NCBI GenBank assembly: GCA_964035545.1
Contig: OZ037767.1
Span: forward strand, 14,819,998 to 14,883,997
Origin: Bugula neritina
Taxonomy: Eukaryota; Bryozoa; Gymnolaemata; Cheilostomatida; Bugulidae
Length of the DNA: 64,000 nucleotides
Direction of reading: 5' to 3'
The position numbers and the translations under genes are program-made. The notes under the pieces are model-generated. The model did not search any database. It was not told where the DNA came from and saw only the letters and a program-made list of their open reading frames with translations. Below are positions 1 to 13,900 of this stretch, in pieces; the first letter of the stretch is position 1; each line of letters begins with the position of its first letter.

Positions 1-1869
1 GTATTACTATTAGTATTAGTGAGGCTCAGGGGCAAGGCTAAGCCGGAGGTTAACTCTGCAGTCTGCTCTCAGGCTCTTACTTTGAGTGAGTCACTAGAAC
101 TAAAGTAAAAGGAAATTAAAATTTCAGATTCAAAATTTCTTCAAATTGAATTTGAAAATGAAATACAATCAGTATCAGTATGAGTATCACAATGATGAAT
201 GAGCATGATTATCATTATGATTATGAAATTGAAAGGATGTCAGAATTTTAGACACTTAATTTAAACATGCACTAACTGCGTTTGAATCAAGCCTAGGAAA
301 TTTACCCGTAATCACAAAACACTTTTCTTACTAAAATTTCAATTTCTTCAATAAGTATAACAATATAAGCGTGATCTATTAACTTTAACCCTTTGATCAA
401 TATGAATATGCAACTCCTGAAAAAAAACTCTCAACGCGATACTTCTATTAATAAACCGCTTAAAGCAGCGGAAAATTGAAGTTCCGGAGTGCAGTGCTTC
501 GAGTGTCTCAAATATAATATTCATTTCAATTTAGAAAACCTTCATACGAGCGCTGCTTTTGGTGACCCAAGAAAACTATGCTGCACCTAGCAGCTCTCAT
601 TTCATATACAATAGTTTTTGCTGAAGGACATAAGGACATCCGGGTTCTTTTTTATAGCAAACAAAGCTATACCCATAACTCCCAAAAACTAATCACAAGC
701 GACACGTTGTATTATTGAGTTGTCCACTCATGTCTGTTTGTTGTATTTTTGGTTCATCAAAAAGGTTAAAAAAATATGGGGTGTCGCTAAAAACGGTTAG
801 GATGTGACCTATTTATATGCCAATAGCAAAGCTAGTAGAGTTGCAATAGCATTTAAATGCTTCCACATTATGTTGTTTTATTTAAAAAAGACTATGAAAC
901 TGACTGTGACAAAAATGGAGTTGGGATAAAAACACAACTAGATTCCAACATTTTCAACATGTATTTGCATATAACAAAACAACAGAGAGATAGTGGCTAC
1001 ACATGTTAAAGTTTAATGTTTACGTCAAGTCTTGTCTAGAATCTAGTTTGTATTCAGACATTTCATATTCAAAAGTGTTTTATATAGAAAAAGTTCAATT
1101 TGAAGCTGCTGCATTTGATCTTTACACTTGGTGCTAAAAATCAGCCTCGCTATAATTTATTCTGCCACTCTGCTATATTTAGAAGAAATTGGTAGGGCAA
1201 TAAATAAAACGGTGTACGAAATTATATTATATGCAATGTAAATAATATATCGATATAAACAATGTATCTAACTATCAGTTAGATTTAGACCTTCATTAAA
1301 ATTATTTGTGTATGCCATATATAAAACTTTAATTTTTGTTAACCTATTTAAATGCAATAAATATCTGTGGTATTTTCAGAAAAAAATTGTTGTGAGTGAT
1401 AAAACACTGCTAATTTCGTGTAAAACTAAAACACCTTATTTCTGTCTAAAAATAGAAGTTTGTCCCTTAACATGTCTAAAAATAGATCAAACATGATTTT
1501 AATTTCTTCATAATGTGGTAACGTTAACATTATAGATATAATCCCAAGTAGTAACCTAGTCATAGTATATAACATATTATATTATATAAGTTTTCACATC
1601 AGCCTGTCTATATGAACACAATGAAACTTCAAGTTCGAATGTGTTAAGAACAATTTAGTTAATTACAAGCATTTCTAAACATAAACAACAGATTGAAAAG
1701 CACTATTGTAATCTAAGAGCCTGTGATTGTTACAATCCTGTACTAAACCACTCTAGCTTAGCTGTTGCCTAGCAGCGATTGTAGGCAGATCAGAGAGGGT
1801 CTGCTGCGCTTTTCAGCTGCTCATTGGCTCCACAGTGAAAGTCAGCAGTGTATACTTACACTTACTCTA

Positions 1870-2011
1870 CAGGTAAATGTACTCACTTTATTGTTTACAG
1901 GTAAATGTACTTACTTTATTGTTTACAGGTAAATGTACTTACTTTATTACTTACATGTAAATGTACTTACTTTATTACTTACAGGTACATTCACTAACTT
2001 TATTACTTACA
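1870..2011. repeat. 28-bp minisatellite, about 5 copies
   Basis: Units begin aggtaaatgtac and continue with an acttt/ttac-rich part, with few mismatches. Each unit contains a CAG|GTAAATG-like string, which resembles a consensus splice donor, though no exon was found next to it. Confidence 0.85.
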
Positions 2012-3015
2012 AATATATGTATAGTAAATCTCTATTAGTTATTATTCACACCCTATATGTTATTTATTTATACTTTATAGTATAATATATTATAACACTA
2101 TATATATATACTTATTTTACTATTGTAGTATAAATTATGTTATGCCATAAAGCAATATCACATATTATATCAATTATAATAATTATAATATTATATTATA
2201 ATATAATACATATTGTATTATGACAATGTATATTATAATACAATATTGATATATTATACTACATTATACCATGGCATGCTATACTCATATATTGTGACAT
2301 ATACCCTTTTTACTATTATTATATACATTGATGAAGTTAAACTGGTGATATATTATGTTGCTATTTTGCATTGCAATTCAATTACTAACATATCCATAAA
2401 GTGATGTATACTTAATATTTAGTAATCTGCATTATATGAAGACTAATAAATTTATGTAACTTATTGGAACTATTACATTACTCCTTATAATATTATACTC
2501 TATTATAGCATATTACTTGCTGAATATTATGATTATTAAATTATAGCAGCCCTAGATGTTATATACTATATTGGCATATTATGTTATACTACATTAAATC
2601 GAATATTACATGATATAGTATTATTATCTTCAGTATATTGAAGGCTGTAAATGGCTCTGCATTATTTCAACTCATGGATCATAAATTCCAATCAACATGA
2701 CAAACTGAAACACTGCAGGAAAATAACCATTTTAAAAATATTTATTTAAAATATCGAATATTTAATCTAGTAAATGTTTTACATAAAATCTACTCAAAAA
2801 GATGAAATTATATTTTTATTAAGATACTAAGTTTTTGGTGATAAAAAAGAATGAAATCCAGTAATACTGATTTTACACCAGCAAAGATTGATAGTCATTT
2901 TACTTGATGAGAAAAGTCTTCAGCAAAGAGTCTATTATGTTTTCAAAAACATAATTAAATTTAAAAATTATCTGACTATAATAACACATGAGTGTAGTAT
3001 CGAGTTAACCCTGTG

Positions 3016-3087
3016 GGCCTCATGGCGTAATGGTAGGCACACTTGCTTGCAAGCCAGAGGTCATGGGTTCGAATCCTAGTGGGAGCA
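3016..3087 (+). tRNA. tRNA-like sequence, probably decayed
   Basis: It has an A-box-like part (tggcgtaatgg), a B box (gggttcgaatcc) with a mostly paired T stem, and ends in gca as if with a discriminator base. The acceptor stem pairs only partly. The anticodon arm, cttgcttgcaagc, does not give a normal 7-base loop. Three relatives lie in the window, so this is more likely one copy of a tRNA-derived family than a working tRNA gene. Confidence 0.4.
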
Positions 3088-4471
3088 ATTATTTTTCAAT
3101 TTGCATAACTATGTTGAGTTTTTGTTTAAAATTATTATAAACCATTACATACATTAGTTTAAAACAATTTGTTCTACTGGAAAATACATATTAGTAACAA
3201 ATTTGATTTCCTGATTTACTAAATAAAACTGTTTAGACTTGAGATTTCATTTGTTGAGTTATGAGCTTTTAACTGGAACAGACTAAGCTGGGCTGTGGCT
3301 TGTATTGATTTCGCAATCCAATATTTCACCAACTATATTTACCTGTTGGGCTGACACAGCAACATTGTGTCAGTGGCAGCATCTATTTTTCTCTCCAGGA
3401 AAGTAGGTTTAATATGAAACTTAATCAAACTTATCTCGATATAATATGCTGAATTGAATGAGAATTTTAGATCAACTTTAATATTTTGTATCATATGAAT
3501 ACAAAGTGGCATCTCTCAACAAGCTAGGCTCACTGTAATATATTAAATAGAAAACAAATTATTAGATGACTTCCATTATAGATTCTATAATAAGATATTA
3601 ATTTGTATGCAGTCGTATATATATGAAGTATTATTTAAATGTTATTAAATTTATGATAAAATCAGTTGTTTCTGTACGCCAGGTGTGGTAGAGATAATTT
3701 ATTAAGGTGTATTTATTTGTGACCAATAAATCAAGTAAGATTAATTTACTTGTGTATATTTTACAGCTATTCATATTTAAATCTTCTGTGTTTAAATTCA
3801 TTCTAAAGTTTTTCCTACAAGCATATACAGGTCTAAGTACAGGCTGTGCTACAGACTATATTGATAAAATGTTAGGTTGAAAAGTGGAACTAGTGCCTTT
3901 AAACAATGTCAGCTAATCGATGATAGTGGAAGCTAACAGCAGTCAATGTTCTGCTTTGTTTGTCATAATGGCAGTGATTTGTTTATCAAAACAGTTACTA
4001 TTGTATTCTACAAAAAGCAGACTGGGTTTAATTGCTTAATTTACCCTTTTATCTTTTCTACAAGCTTTGTATTATAGTATGTAATCTGCAAATATTTAAA
4101 TATATGTAATATCTTATTGATAAAAGCTGAGTAGAAAATTATGACATGATGTACAAGCATGCTATATAATTATGAAAATGTACTTGTGTATGCCTTAGAA
4201 ATGGCTAGCAGGATGAAGCTTGGAGCTACTAATAGCTTACTAATGCAGGAAAAATAGCTTGCGATCTATATCATCACCATCCTGGGGCACCATGACCCCC
4301 TTACAGCCAATTGCTTACAATTATTTGTAGCTATTATATATCAGAGTATGGGCTAAACAACTAAAACACATTGACAATTCTTTAGCACATGAACTGAGAA
4401 TAAATTACACAGAGTTGTTTAAATACAGAACTTTATAACTTTAGGTTACAAGGTCACAAGGTCACAACGAA

Positions 4472-7400
4472 ATGGATGCATTTGCAAGTAGACAAAGAGA
4501 AGAATTGTATGGGGACAAGAGGTATAAAGAAGGAGCACAACTCCGAGACCGTCTAACCGCCAGCCATGTACTGAGAGATGGAGAGTTCAACATTGAAAAG
4601 ACGTCTAGCAAGCCTGGCTTTCAGTGGAGTACAGTTACCTACGATGATTACAGGAGAACATTTCAGACTACGGGTCAAGGCAAACAGTACGATGAGAGCT
4701 ACAAGCAGGTCAGTTGGTGCAATTTATTAAATGTTTGAATTTAGATAGATTATTGATTAAATAGAGCAGTTGAGGAAAAATACATTGTCAGTCATTGTGG
4801 AATGACTTACAATTATAGAGTAATTTAACTATACTGTACATTATTAATTAATTTGTTTCAAAGATAAGTCTGTGATGTTAGCAATGAAACTATTCTTTGC
4901 AACACTGGCATAATTTATAATAAAACTTGAATCAATATAATATTTTCATTGCCAAATAGTATTAGTTTATATGCCATACTTAGAGTATGTACAATATTTA
5001 CCTCCCCTCCCACATGGAATTGTTCTAAAAGCGCCTCTGAGTTGAGGGTAACTGAGTGCAGCAGTCTGGAATTCTCGAATCTGCAGGTGGGGGTTTCAAG
5101 CTCCAACTTAAACCTTAACTTAAAACATGAGAATTCCAAATTATTGCACTCAGTCACCCCCAACTCAGAGCTGCTTCTAGAACGATTCCCACTCATCTCA
5201 ACACTCATTCCACATAGTTCTTTAAGACTCTACTGGCCCTTCAGTCTTCAGGCACCCATAACCTCTCAACTCCCTTGGAGTACTACTACTACACTTCACT
5301 AAAGGCCAAAATAGCTTATAAAAATATTTGCCCCCACCGGGATTCAAACCCGAGACTGCGGTTTGCAAACTGAGGAGCTAACCATTACACCTAGGGAACT
5401 ACTAGGTAATTTCCACACTATACACAGTACATTACTTTCTGATGCAGATGACAGGAAGTGACATACCTATCAAGTATGAAGGAATACCTCTCGACACGTA
5501 CTGTCATACGTCAATGAAGGACGCGTACGTAGATAAAGGAGTGAATCAAAAGGTAAACCAGCTTTCAGGCCTGCTATATAATATCACATACATTTATTGA
5601 TAAAATACAATATACATGTGTATACTCTATAATCTATAATATACTGTGAATTTTGTATATATATACTCGATTGTAATATAATATTACACTGAAGTATATA
5701 TACAAAATACAAAGTATTTAGCGTATACACATCATAATATGCAGAATATATATACTTCAATACAGTATGTTCAAGATAGTTCAAGAATCCCTGACACACT
5801 TTACTTATGCATTATTAAAATATTCATCTATATCTTAGCTATCATCTGATTATTAGTTCAGACAATTTTGTTTTATAATTAATTTTGTGCACACAGAATA
5901 ATAATATTGTAATACAGTATAATTTATATACTGTATAATAATATTATATACTGTTTTCTGCCTATATATCATACCATATATACACACATTCTACTGTATA
6001 TACTGTATATTGTATACTGTGTATATATTGTATGTACTCCATTTCAATTGCGTTTTTATTATTAAATGTAACATATTATATATCGTATATATAATCAATG
6101 CATAATGCATATATACAAATATTATAGCAGTGAAATACATTCATAAACTTGTATATTAAAAGTAACAGCTAGGTGTTCATTTACCAAAATTTGTAAAATT
6201 AAATTTACAAAAAATATAAAACTATTCGGCCAAACATAATAATCATTTAATTTTTCATTTGACTTAACATTCAATACGTGCATCACTCTGCTGTAGAGAG
6301 AATACATAGGACATAACCCCACTACCAACTGGCCGGATATGACCCCTGAACTGATTAAAGACAAGAAACTGGGTCATTCAGAATACAAAGAGCTGTATAT
6401 ACCAAGGGTGAGTAATTCGTTCCCCAAACCAGTCCTATAAACCATAGCTTTAAATTAGTTAGCATGAGTTTGCATTCAATTTTCATGACGCATGTGTGAC
6501 AATAAACTGAATTTTTACTACAACTAGTATAATCAAATACTGTAAACTTACATTAATTATCTCACAAATATGCCGTGTTTATATATATATATATATATAT
6601 ATAATTATTACATTAATCCTTATACAACAAAGCTATTTGAGTATATATTTTGTAACATACAATTTCAAACATGTAAAATTTAAAGGCTTTTTGGCTAAAA
6701 ACAAGGAGTTATATTCTCATTCCCTGTTACCAAGTTTTGACTGCCCCATTTATTGTATTTATAGGAGGATGTAGAATTACAAAGACCACAGTATGCAAAG
6801 ATAAAGACTAGCAATGTGAAGCTACCCTTACCTTTTGATGAGAAAAAACACAAAATTAATGTAAAATTAGGCTCAGAACCTAAACTAGAAGGAGGGTAGG
6901 TATAGATACTAGTCTCTCAATAAAGCTTTAGAACCTGTATAGAGAAGTTAGCTTCTTTACTTTCACTGTTTGTTATTATGATACCTATGTTTGTCTTGAG
7001 TTACCTAAAGTGAACATTGATCTCAGTCAATGATAAATACATGAGGGCATAACTTCTATGTAGTCAGTTTATAAGGGAACATAACTGCTATGTAGTCAGT
7101 TTATAAGGGGACATAACTGCTATGTAGTCAGTTTATAAGGGAACATAACTACCATTCAGTAAATGAATGAGGGAACATAAATACTATGCAGTATACCTAC
7201 ATGGGGGCATAACTACCAAATAATATGTTTATACATGTAAAGAGGAGATAGCTACTAATAAACATATCTATATGGGGACATAACTACCACATAGTATGTT
7301 AATCATATTATTGAGACATAACTGCTATCCAGTATATCCACAAAGGGCATAATTACTGTGTAAATAGTCGATATGAGATATAATTACTGTATATTAGTAT

Positions 7401-7607
7401 CGAGCTGTGTAACCAAGTAACTATACTATTGATAACTAGATTTGACCTTGACATTTAACCTCATGGTTGCAGGGTTCAAAGTGAGGCGAGCAGCCAGTTT
7501 CTTCAGACAACTCCAAAGAGGTATGATGGAGCAGGAATTAGAAGAATGAAAGAACAAATGGAATGGAATTCTAGTGTCTTGCAACATGGAGATTATAATA
7601 ATGAAGG

Positions 7608-7665
<58 letters not shown>

Positions 7666-7901
7666 GTGTATAGTTTACCACTAAAGAGAGCTCAATGCAG
7701 TGCAGAGCAGAGTAAATAAAAGTAATGAACGATAAAATTTGATTTAAAACACTTTATTACTACTAGTTTCATGTGCATAGAATGTACACAATCTTCAGAT
7801 AAAATGTTAAGATGTAACATTTTATCTGAAGATTGTGTACATTCTATGCACATGAAACTAGTAGTAATAAAGTGTTTTAGATAAAATTTTATCGTTCATT
7901 A

Positions 7902-7959
<58 letters not shown>

Positions 7960-10900
7960 TTGGTGTGCGTGCGTTTGTGTATAAACAGTTTGTATGCATT
8001 ATTGCATGTACCTATAGACATAGTTAGCTATCAGACTTTAAATGTTTTATTTTTTGTGCATAAGATTTCAAGCAATATTTTTTATTTGAGGAATTTGAAA
8101 ATCATTTAGAAATATAAAAAATAGAATCACTATATTTGCAGATGACAAGCTTGCCCACACCCTCTTTCAAACTGATTTTGGGAAAAAAGCAAAAACGGAA
8201 CCTCTTAACTGGCCTACGTAAGTGCGGATCAACATATTATCTTACATTAAAATGTATCCTACATCACAACATGTCTATATGTGACAAAATACCATGCTAT
8301 ATTTATTTGTTTTATTATCAAGGAGTAATAACTCCGAACAACAATTAGATGCCACCATACAGCAACAGCTACATTTTATGCCTAAACTGATAGAAAGCTC
8401 CATGAGCTCCGATACGGCACGCAGAGATGGTGAAGATGGTAAAAAATACCACATCAAGGCTCATTTCCATGTAAGAACAAAAAATATGTGTTTTGCTTGA
8501 CGACTCATGTTAGAATTATGAGTGATGTCATTACTAAGAATAGTGCCTGTCACAAAAGTTGGAATTTTTATTAAAAATCTGAAAATAGCTGAGATTTGGT
8601 GATTTGACATAGTATTGGTTTTAGTTTCATACCTCAGTAGATAGTAATGTATGCTAGTATGATATCTCAGTATATAGTAATGTATGCTAGTATGATATCT
8701 CAGTAGATAGTAATGTGTGCTAGTATGATATCTCAGTAGATAGTAATGTATGCTAGTATGATATCTCAGTAGATAGTAATGTATGCTAGTATGATATCTC
8801 AGTAGATAGTAATGTGTGCTAGTATGATATCTCAGTATATAGTAATGTATGCTAGTATGATATCTCAGTAGACAGTAATGTATGCTAGTATGATATCTCA
8901 GTAGATAGTAATGTGTGCTAGTATGATATATCAGTAGATAGTAATGTGTGCTAGTATGATATCTCAGTAGATAGTAATGTATGCTAGTATGATATCTCAG
9001 TAGATAGTAATGTATGCTAGTATGATATCTCAGTAGATAGTAATGTGTGCTAGTATGATATCTCAGTATATAGTAATGTGTGCTAGTATGATATCTCAGT
9101 AGATAGTAATGTATGCTAGTATGATATCTCAGTAGATAGTAATGTATGCTAGTATGATATCTCAGTAGATAGTAATGTATGCTAGTATGATATCTCAGTA
9201 GATAGTAATGTGTGCTAGTATATCTCAGTAGACAGTAGTGTATGCTAGTATGATATCTCAGTAGATAGTAATGTATGCTAGTATGATACCTCAGTAGATA
9301 GTAATGTATGCTAGTATGATATCTCAGTATATAGTAATGTATGCTAGTATGATATCTCAGTAGATAGTAATGTGTGTTAATATGATATCTCAGTATATAG
9401 TAATGTGTGCTAGTATGATATATCAGTAGATAGTAATGTATGCTAGTATGATATCTCAGTATATAGTAATGTATGCTAGTATGATACCTCAGTAGATAGT
9501 AATGTATGCTAGTATGATATCTCAGTATATAGTAATGTATGCTAGTATGATATCTCAGTAGATAGTAATGTGTGTTAATATGATATCTCAGTATATAGTA
9601 ATGTATGCTAGTATGATATCTCAGTAGATAGTAATGTATGCTAGTATGATATCTCAGTATATAGTAATGTATGCTAGTATGATATCTCAGTAGATAGTAA
9701 TGTGTGTTAATATGATATCTCAGTATATAGTAATGTGTGCTAGTATGATATCTCAGTAGATAGTAATGTATGCTAGTATGATATCTCAGTAGATAGTAAT
9801 GTGTGTTAGTATGATATCTCAGTAGATAGTAATGTATGCTAGTATGATATCTCAGTAGACAGTAATGTATGCTAGTATGATATCTCAGTAGATAGTAATG
9901 TGTGCTAGTATGATATCTCAGTAGACAGTAATGTGTGCTAGTATGATATCTTAGTAGATAGTAGTGTGTGCTAGTATGATATCTCAGTAGATAGTAATGT
10001 ATGCTAGTATGATATCTCAGTAGATAGTAATGTATGCTAGTATGATATCTCAGTAGATAGTAATGTATGCTAGTATGATATCTCAGTAGACAGTAATGTG
10101 TGCTAGTATGATATCTCTGTAGATAGTAATGTGTGTTAGTATGATATCTCAGTAGATAGTAATGTATGCTAGTATGATATCTCAGTAGATAGTAATGTAT
10201 GCTAGTATGATATCTCAGTAGATAGTAATGTATGCTAGTATGATATCTCTGTAGATAGTAATGTGTGCTAGTATGATATCTCAGTAGATAGTAATGTATG
10301 CTAGTATGATATCTCAGTAGACAGTAATGTATGCTAGTATGATATCTCAGTAGATAGTAATGTATGCTAGTATATCTCAGTAGATAGTAATGTATGCTAG
10401 TATGATATCTCAGTAGATAGTAATGTGTGCTAGTATGATATCTCAGTAGATAGTAATGTATGCTAGTGTGATATCTCAGTATATAGTAATGTATGCTAGT
10501 ATGATATCTCAGTATATAGTAATGTGTGCTAGTATGATATCTCAGTAGATAGTAATGTGTGCTAGTATGATATCTCAGTAGACAGTAATGTGTGCTAGTA
10601 TGATATCTCAGTATATAGTAATGTATGCTAGTATGATATCTCAGTACATAGTAATGTGTGCTAGTATGATATCTCAGTAGATAGTAATGTATGCTAGTAT
10701 ATCTCAGTAGATAGTAATGTATGCTAGTATGATATCTCAGTAGACAGTAATGTATGCTAGTATGATATCTTAGTAGATAGTAATGTATGCTAGTATGATA
10801 TCTCAGTAGATAGTAATGTGTGCTAGTATGATATCTCAGTAGATAGTAATGTGTGCTAGTGTGATATCTCAGTAGATAGTAATGTATGCTAGTATGATAT

Positions 10901-13900
10901 CTCAGTAGATAGTAATGTATGCTAGTATGATATCTCAGTAGACAGTAATGTATGCTAGTATGATATCTCAGTAGACAGTAATATATGCTAGTATGATATC
11001 TCTGTAGATAGTAATGTGTGCTAGTATGATATCTCAGTAGATAGTAATGTATGCTAGTATGATATCTCAGTAGATAGTAGTGTGTGCTAGTATGATATCT
11101 CAGTAGATAGTAATGTATGCTAGTATGATATCTCAGTATATAGTAATGTATGCTAGTATGATATCTCAGTAGATAGTAATGTATGCTAGTATGATATCTC
11201 AGTAGATAGTAGTGTGTGCTAGTATGATATCTCAGTAGATAGTAATGTATGCTAGTATGATATCTCAGTATATAGTAATGTATGCTAGTATGATATCTCA
11301 GTAGATAGTAATGTATGCTAGTATGATATCTCTGTAGATAGTAATGTGTGTTAGTATGATATCTCAGTAGATAGTAATGTATGCTAGTATGATATCTCAG
11401 TAGATAGTAATGTATGCTAGTATGATATCTCTGTAGATAGTAATGTGTGCTAGTATGATATCTCAGTAGATAGTAATGTATGCTAGTATGATATCTCAGT
11501 AGACAGTAATGTATGCTAGTATGATATCTCAGTAGATAGTAATGTATGCTAGTATATCTCAGTAGATAGTAATGTATGCTAGTATGATATCTCAGTAGAT
11601 AGTAATGTGTGCTAGTATGATATCTCAGTAGATAGTAATGTATGCTAGTGTGATATCTCAGTATATAGTAATGTATGCTAGTATGATATCTCAGTATATA
11701 GTAATGTGTGCTAGTATATCTCAGTAGATAGTAGTGTATGTTAGTGTGATATCTCAGTATATAGTAATGTATGCTAGTATGATATCTCAGTAGACAGTAA
11801 TGTATGCTAGTATGATATCTCAGTAGATAGTAATGTATGCTAGTATGATATCTCAGTAGATAGTAATGTATGCTAGTATGATATCTCAGTAGATAGTAAT
11901 GTATGCTAGTATGATATCTCAGTAGACAGTAATGTATGCTAGTATGATATCTCAGTAGATAGTAATGTATGCTAGTATGATATCTCAGTAGATAGTAATG
12001 TATGCTAGTATGATATCTCAGTAGATAGTAATGTGTGCTAGTATATCTCAGTAGACAGTAGTGTATGCTAGTATGATATCTCAGTAGATAGTAATGTATG
12101 CTAGTATGATACCTCAGTATATAGTAATGTATGCTAGTATGATATCTCAGTAGATAGTAATGTGTGTTAATATGATATCTCAGTAGATAGTAATGTATGC
12201 TAGTATGATATCTCAGTAGACAGTAATGTATGCTAGTATGATATCTCAGTAGATAGTAATGTGTGCTAGTATGATATCTCAGTAGACAGTAATGTGTGCT
12301 AGTATGATATCTTAGTAGATAGTAGTGTGTGCTAGTATGATATCTCAGTAGATAGTAATGTATGCTAGTATGATATCTCAGTAGATAGTAATGTATGCTA
12401 GTATGATATCTCAGTAGATAGTAATGTATGCTAGTATGATATCTCAGTAGACAGTAATGTGTGCTAGTATGATATCTCTGTAGATAGTAATGTGTGTTAG
12501 TATGATATCTCAGTAGATAGTAATGTATGCTAGTATGATATCTCAGTAGATAGTAATGTATGCTAGTATGATATCTCAGTAGATAGTAATGTATGCTAGT
12601 ATGATATCTCAGTAGATAGTAATGTGTGCTAGTATGATATCTCAGTAGATAGTAATGTATGCTAGTATGATATCTCAGTAGATAGTAATGTATGCTAGTA
12701 TATCTCAGTAGATAGTAATGTATGCTAGTATGATATCTCAGTAGATAGTAATGTGTGCTAGTATGATATCTCAGTAGATAGTAATGTATGCTAGTGTGAT
12801 ATCTCAGTATATAGTAATGTATGCTAGTATGATATCTCAGTATATAGTAATGTGTGCTAGTATGATATCTCAGTAGATAGTAATGTGTGCTAGTATGATA
12901 TCTCAGTAGACAGTAATGTGTGCTAGTATGATATCTCAGTATATAGTAATGTATGCTAGTATGATATCTCAGTAGATAGTAATGTGTGCTAGTATGATAT
13001 CTCAGTAGATAGTAATGTATGCTAGTATATCTCAGTAGATAGTAATGTATGCTAGTATGATATCTCAGTAGACAGTAATGTATGCTAGTATGATATCTTA
13101 GTAGATAGTAATGTATGCTAGTATGATATCTCAGTAGATAGTAATGTGTGCTAGTATGATATCTCAGTAGATAGTAATGTGTGCTAGTGTGATATCTCAG
13201 TAGATAGTAATGTATGCTAGTATGATATCTCAGTAGATAGTAATGTATGCTAGTATGATATCTCAGTAGACAGTAATGTATGCTAGTATGATATCTCAGT
13301 AGACAGTAATATATGCTAGTATGATATCTCTGTAGATAGTAATGTGTGCTAGTATGATATCTCAGTAGATAGTAATGTATGCTAGTATGATATCTCAGTA
13401 GATAGTAGTGTGTGCTAGTATGATATCTCAGTAGATAGTAATGTATGCTAGTATGATATCTCAGTATATAGTAATGTATGCTAGTATGATATCTCAGTAG
13501 ATAGTAATGTATGCTAGTATGATATCTCAGTAGATAGTAGTGTGTGCTAGTATGATATCTCAGTAGATAGTAATGTATGCTAGTATGATATCTCAGTATA
13601 TAGTAATGTATGCTAGTATGATATCTCAGTAGATAGTAATGTATGCTAGTATGATATCTCTGTAGATAGTAATGTGTGTTAGTATGATATCTCAGTAGAT
13701 AGTAATGTATGCTAGTATGATATCTCAGTAGATAGTAATGTATGCTAGTATGATATCTCTGTAGATAGTAATGTGTGCTAGTATGATATCTCAGTAGATA
13801 GTAATGTATGCTAGTATGATATCTCAGTAGACAGTAATGTATGCTAGTATGATATCTCAGTAGATAGTAATGTATGCTAGTATATCTCAGTAGATAGTAA

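Larger units (their letters stand above)
1..4471. other. Intergenic, no gene recognised
   Basis: No open frame here looks like a protein family, and no run of exons with matching phases was found. The stretch is AT-rich; about 2020-2640 is almost only A and T. It holds a 28-bp minisatellite and one tRNA-like sequence, listed separately. The 5' flank of the ciliary gene that starts at 4472 shows no convincing TATA box. Confidence 0.7.
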
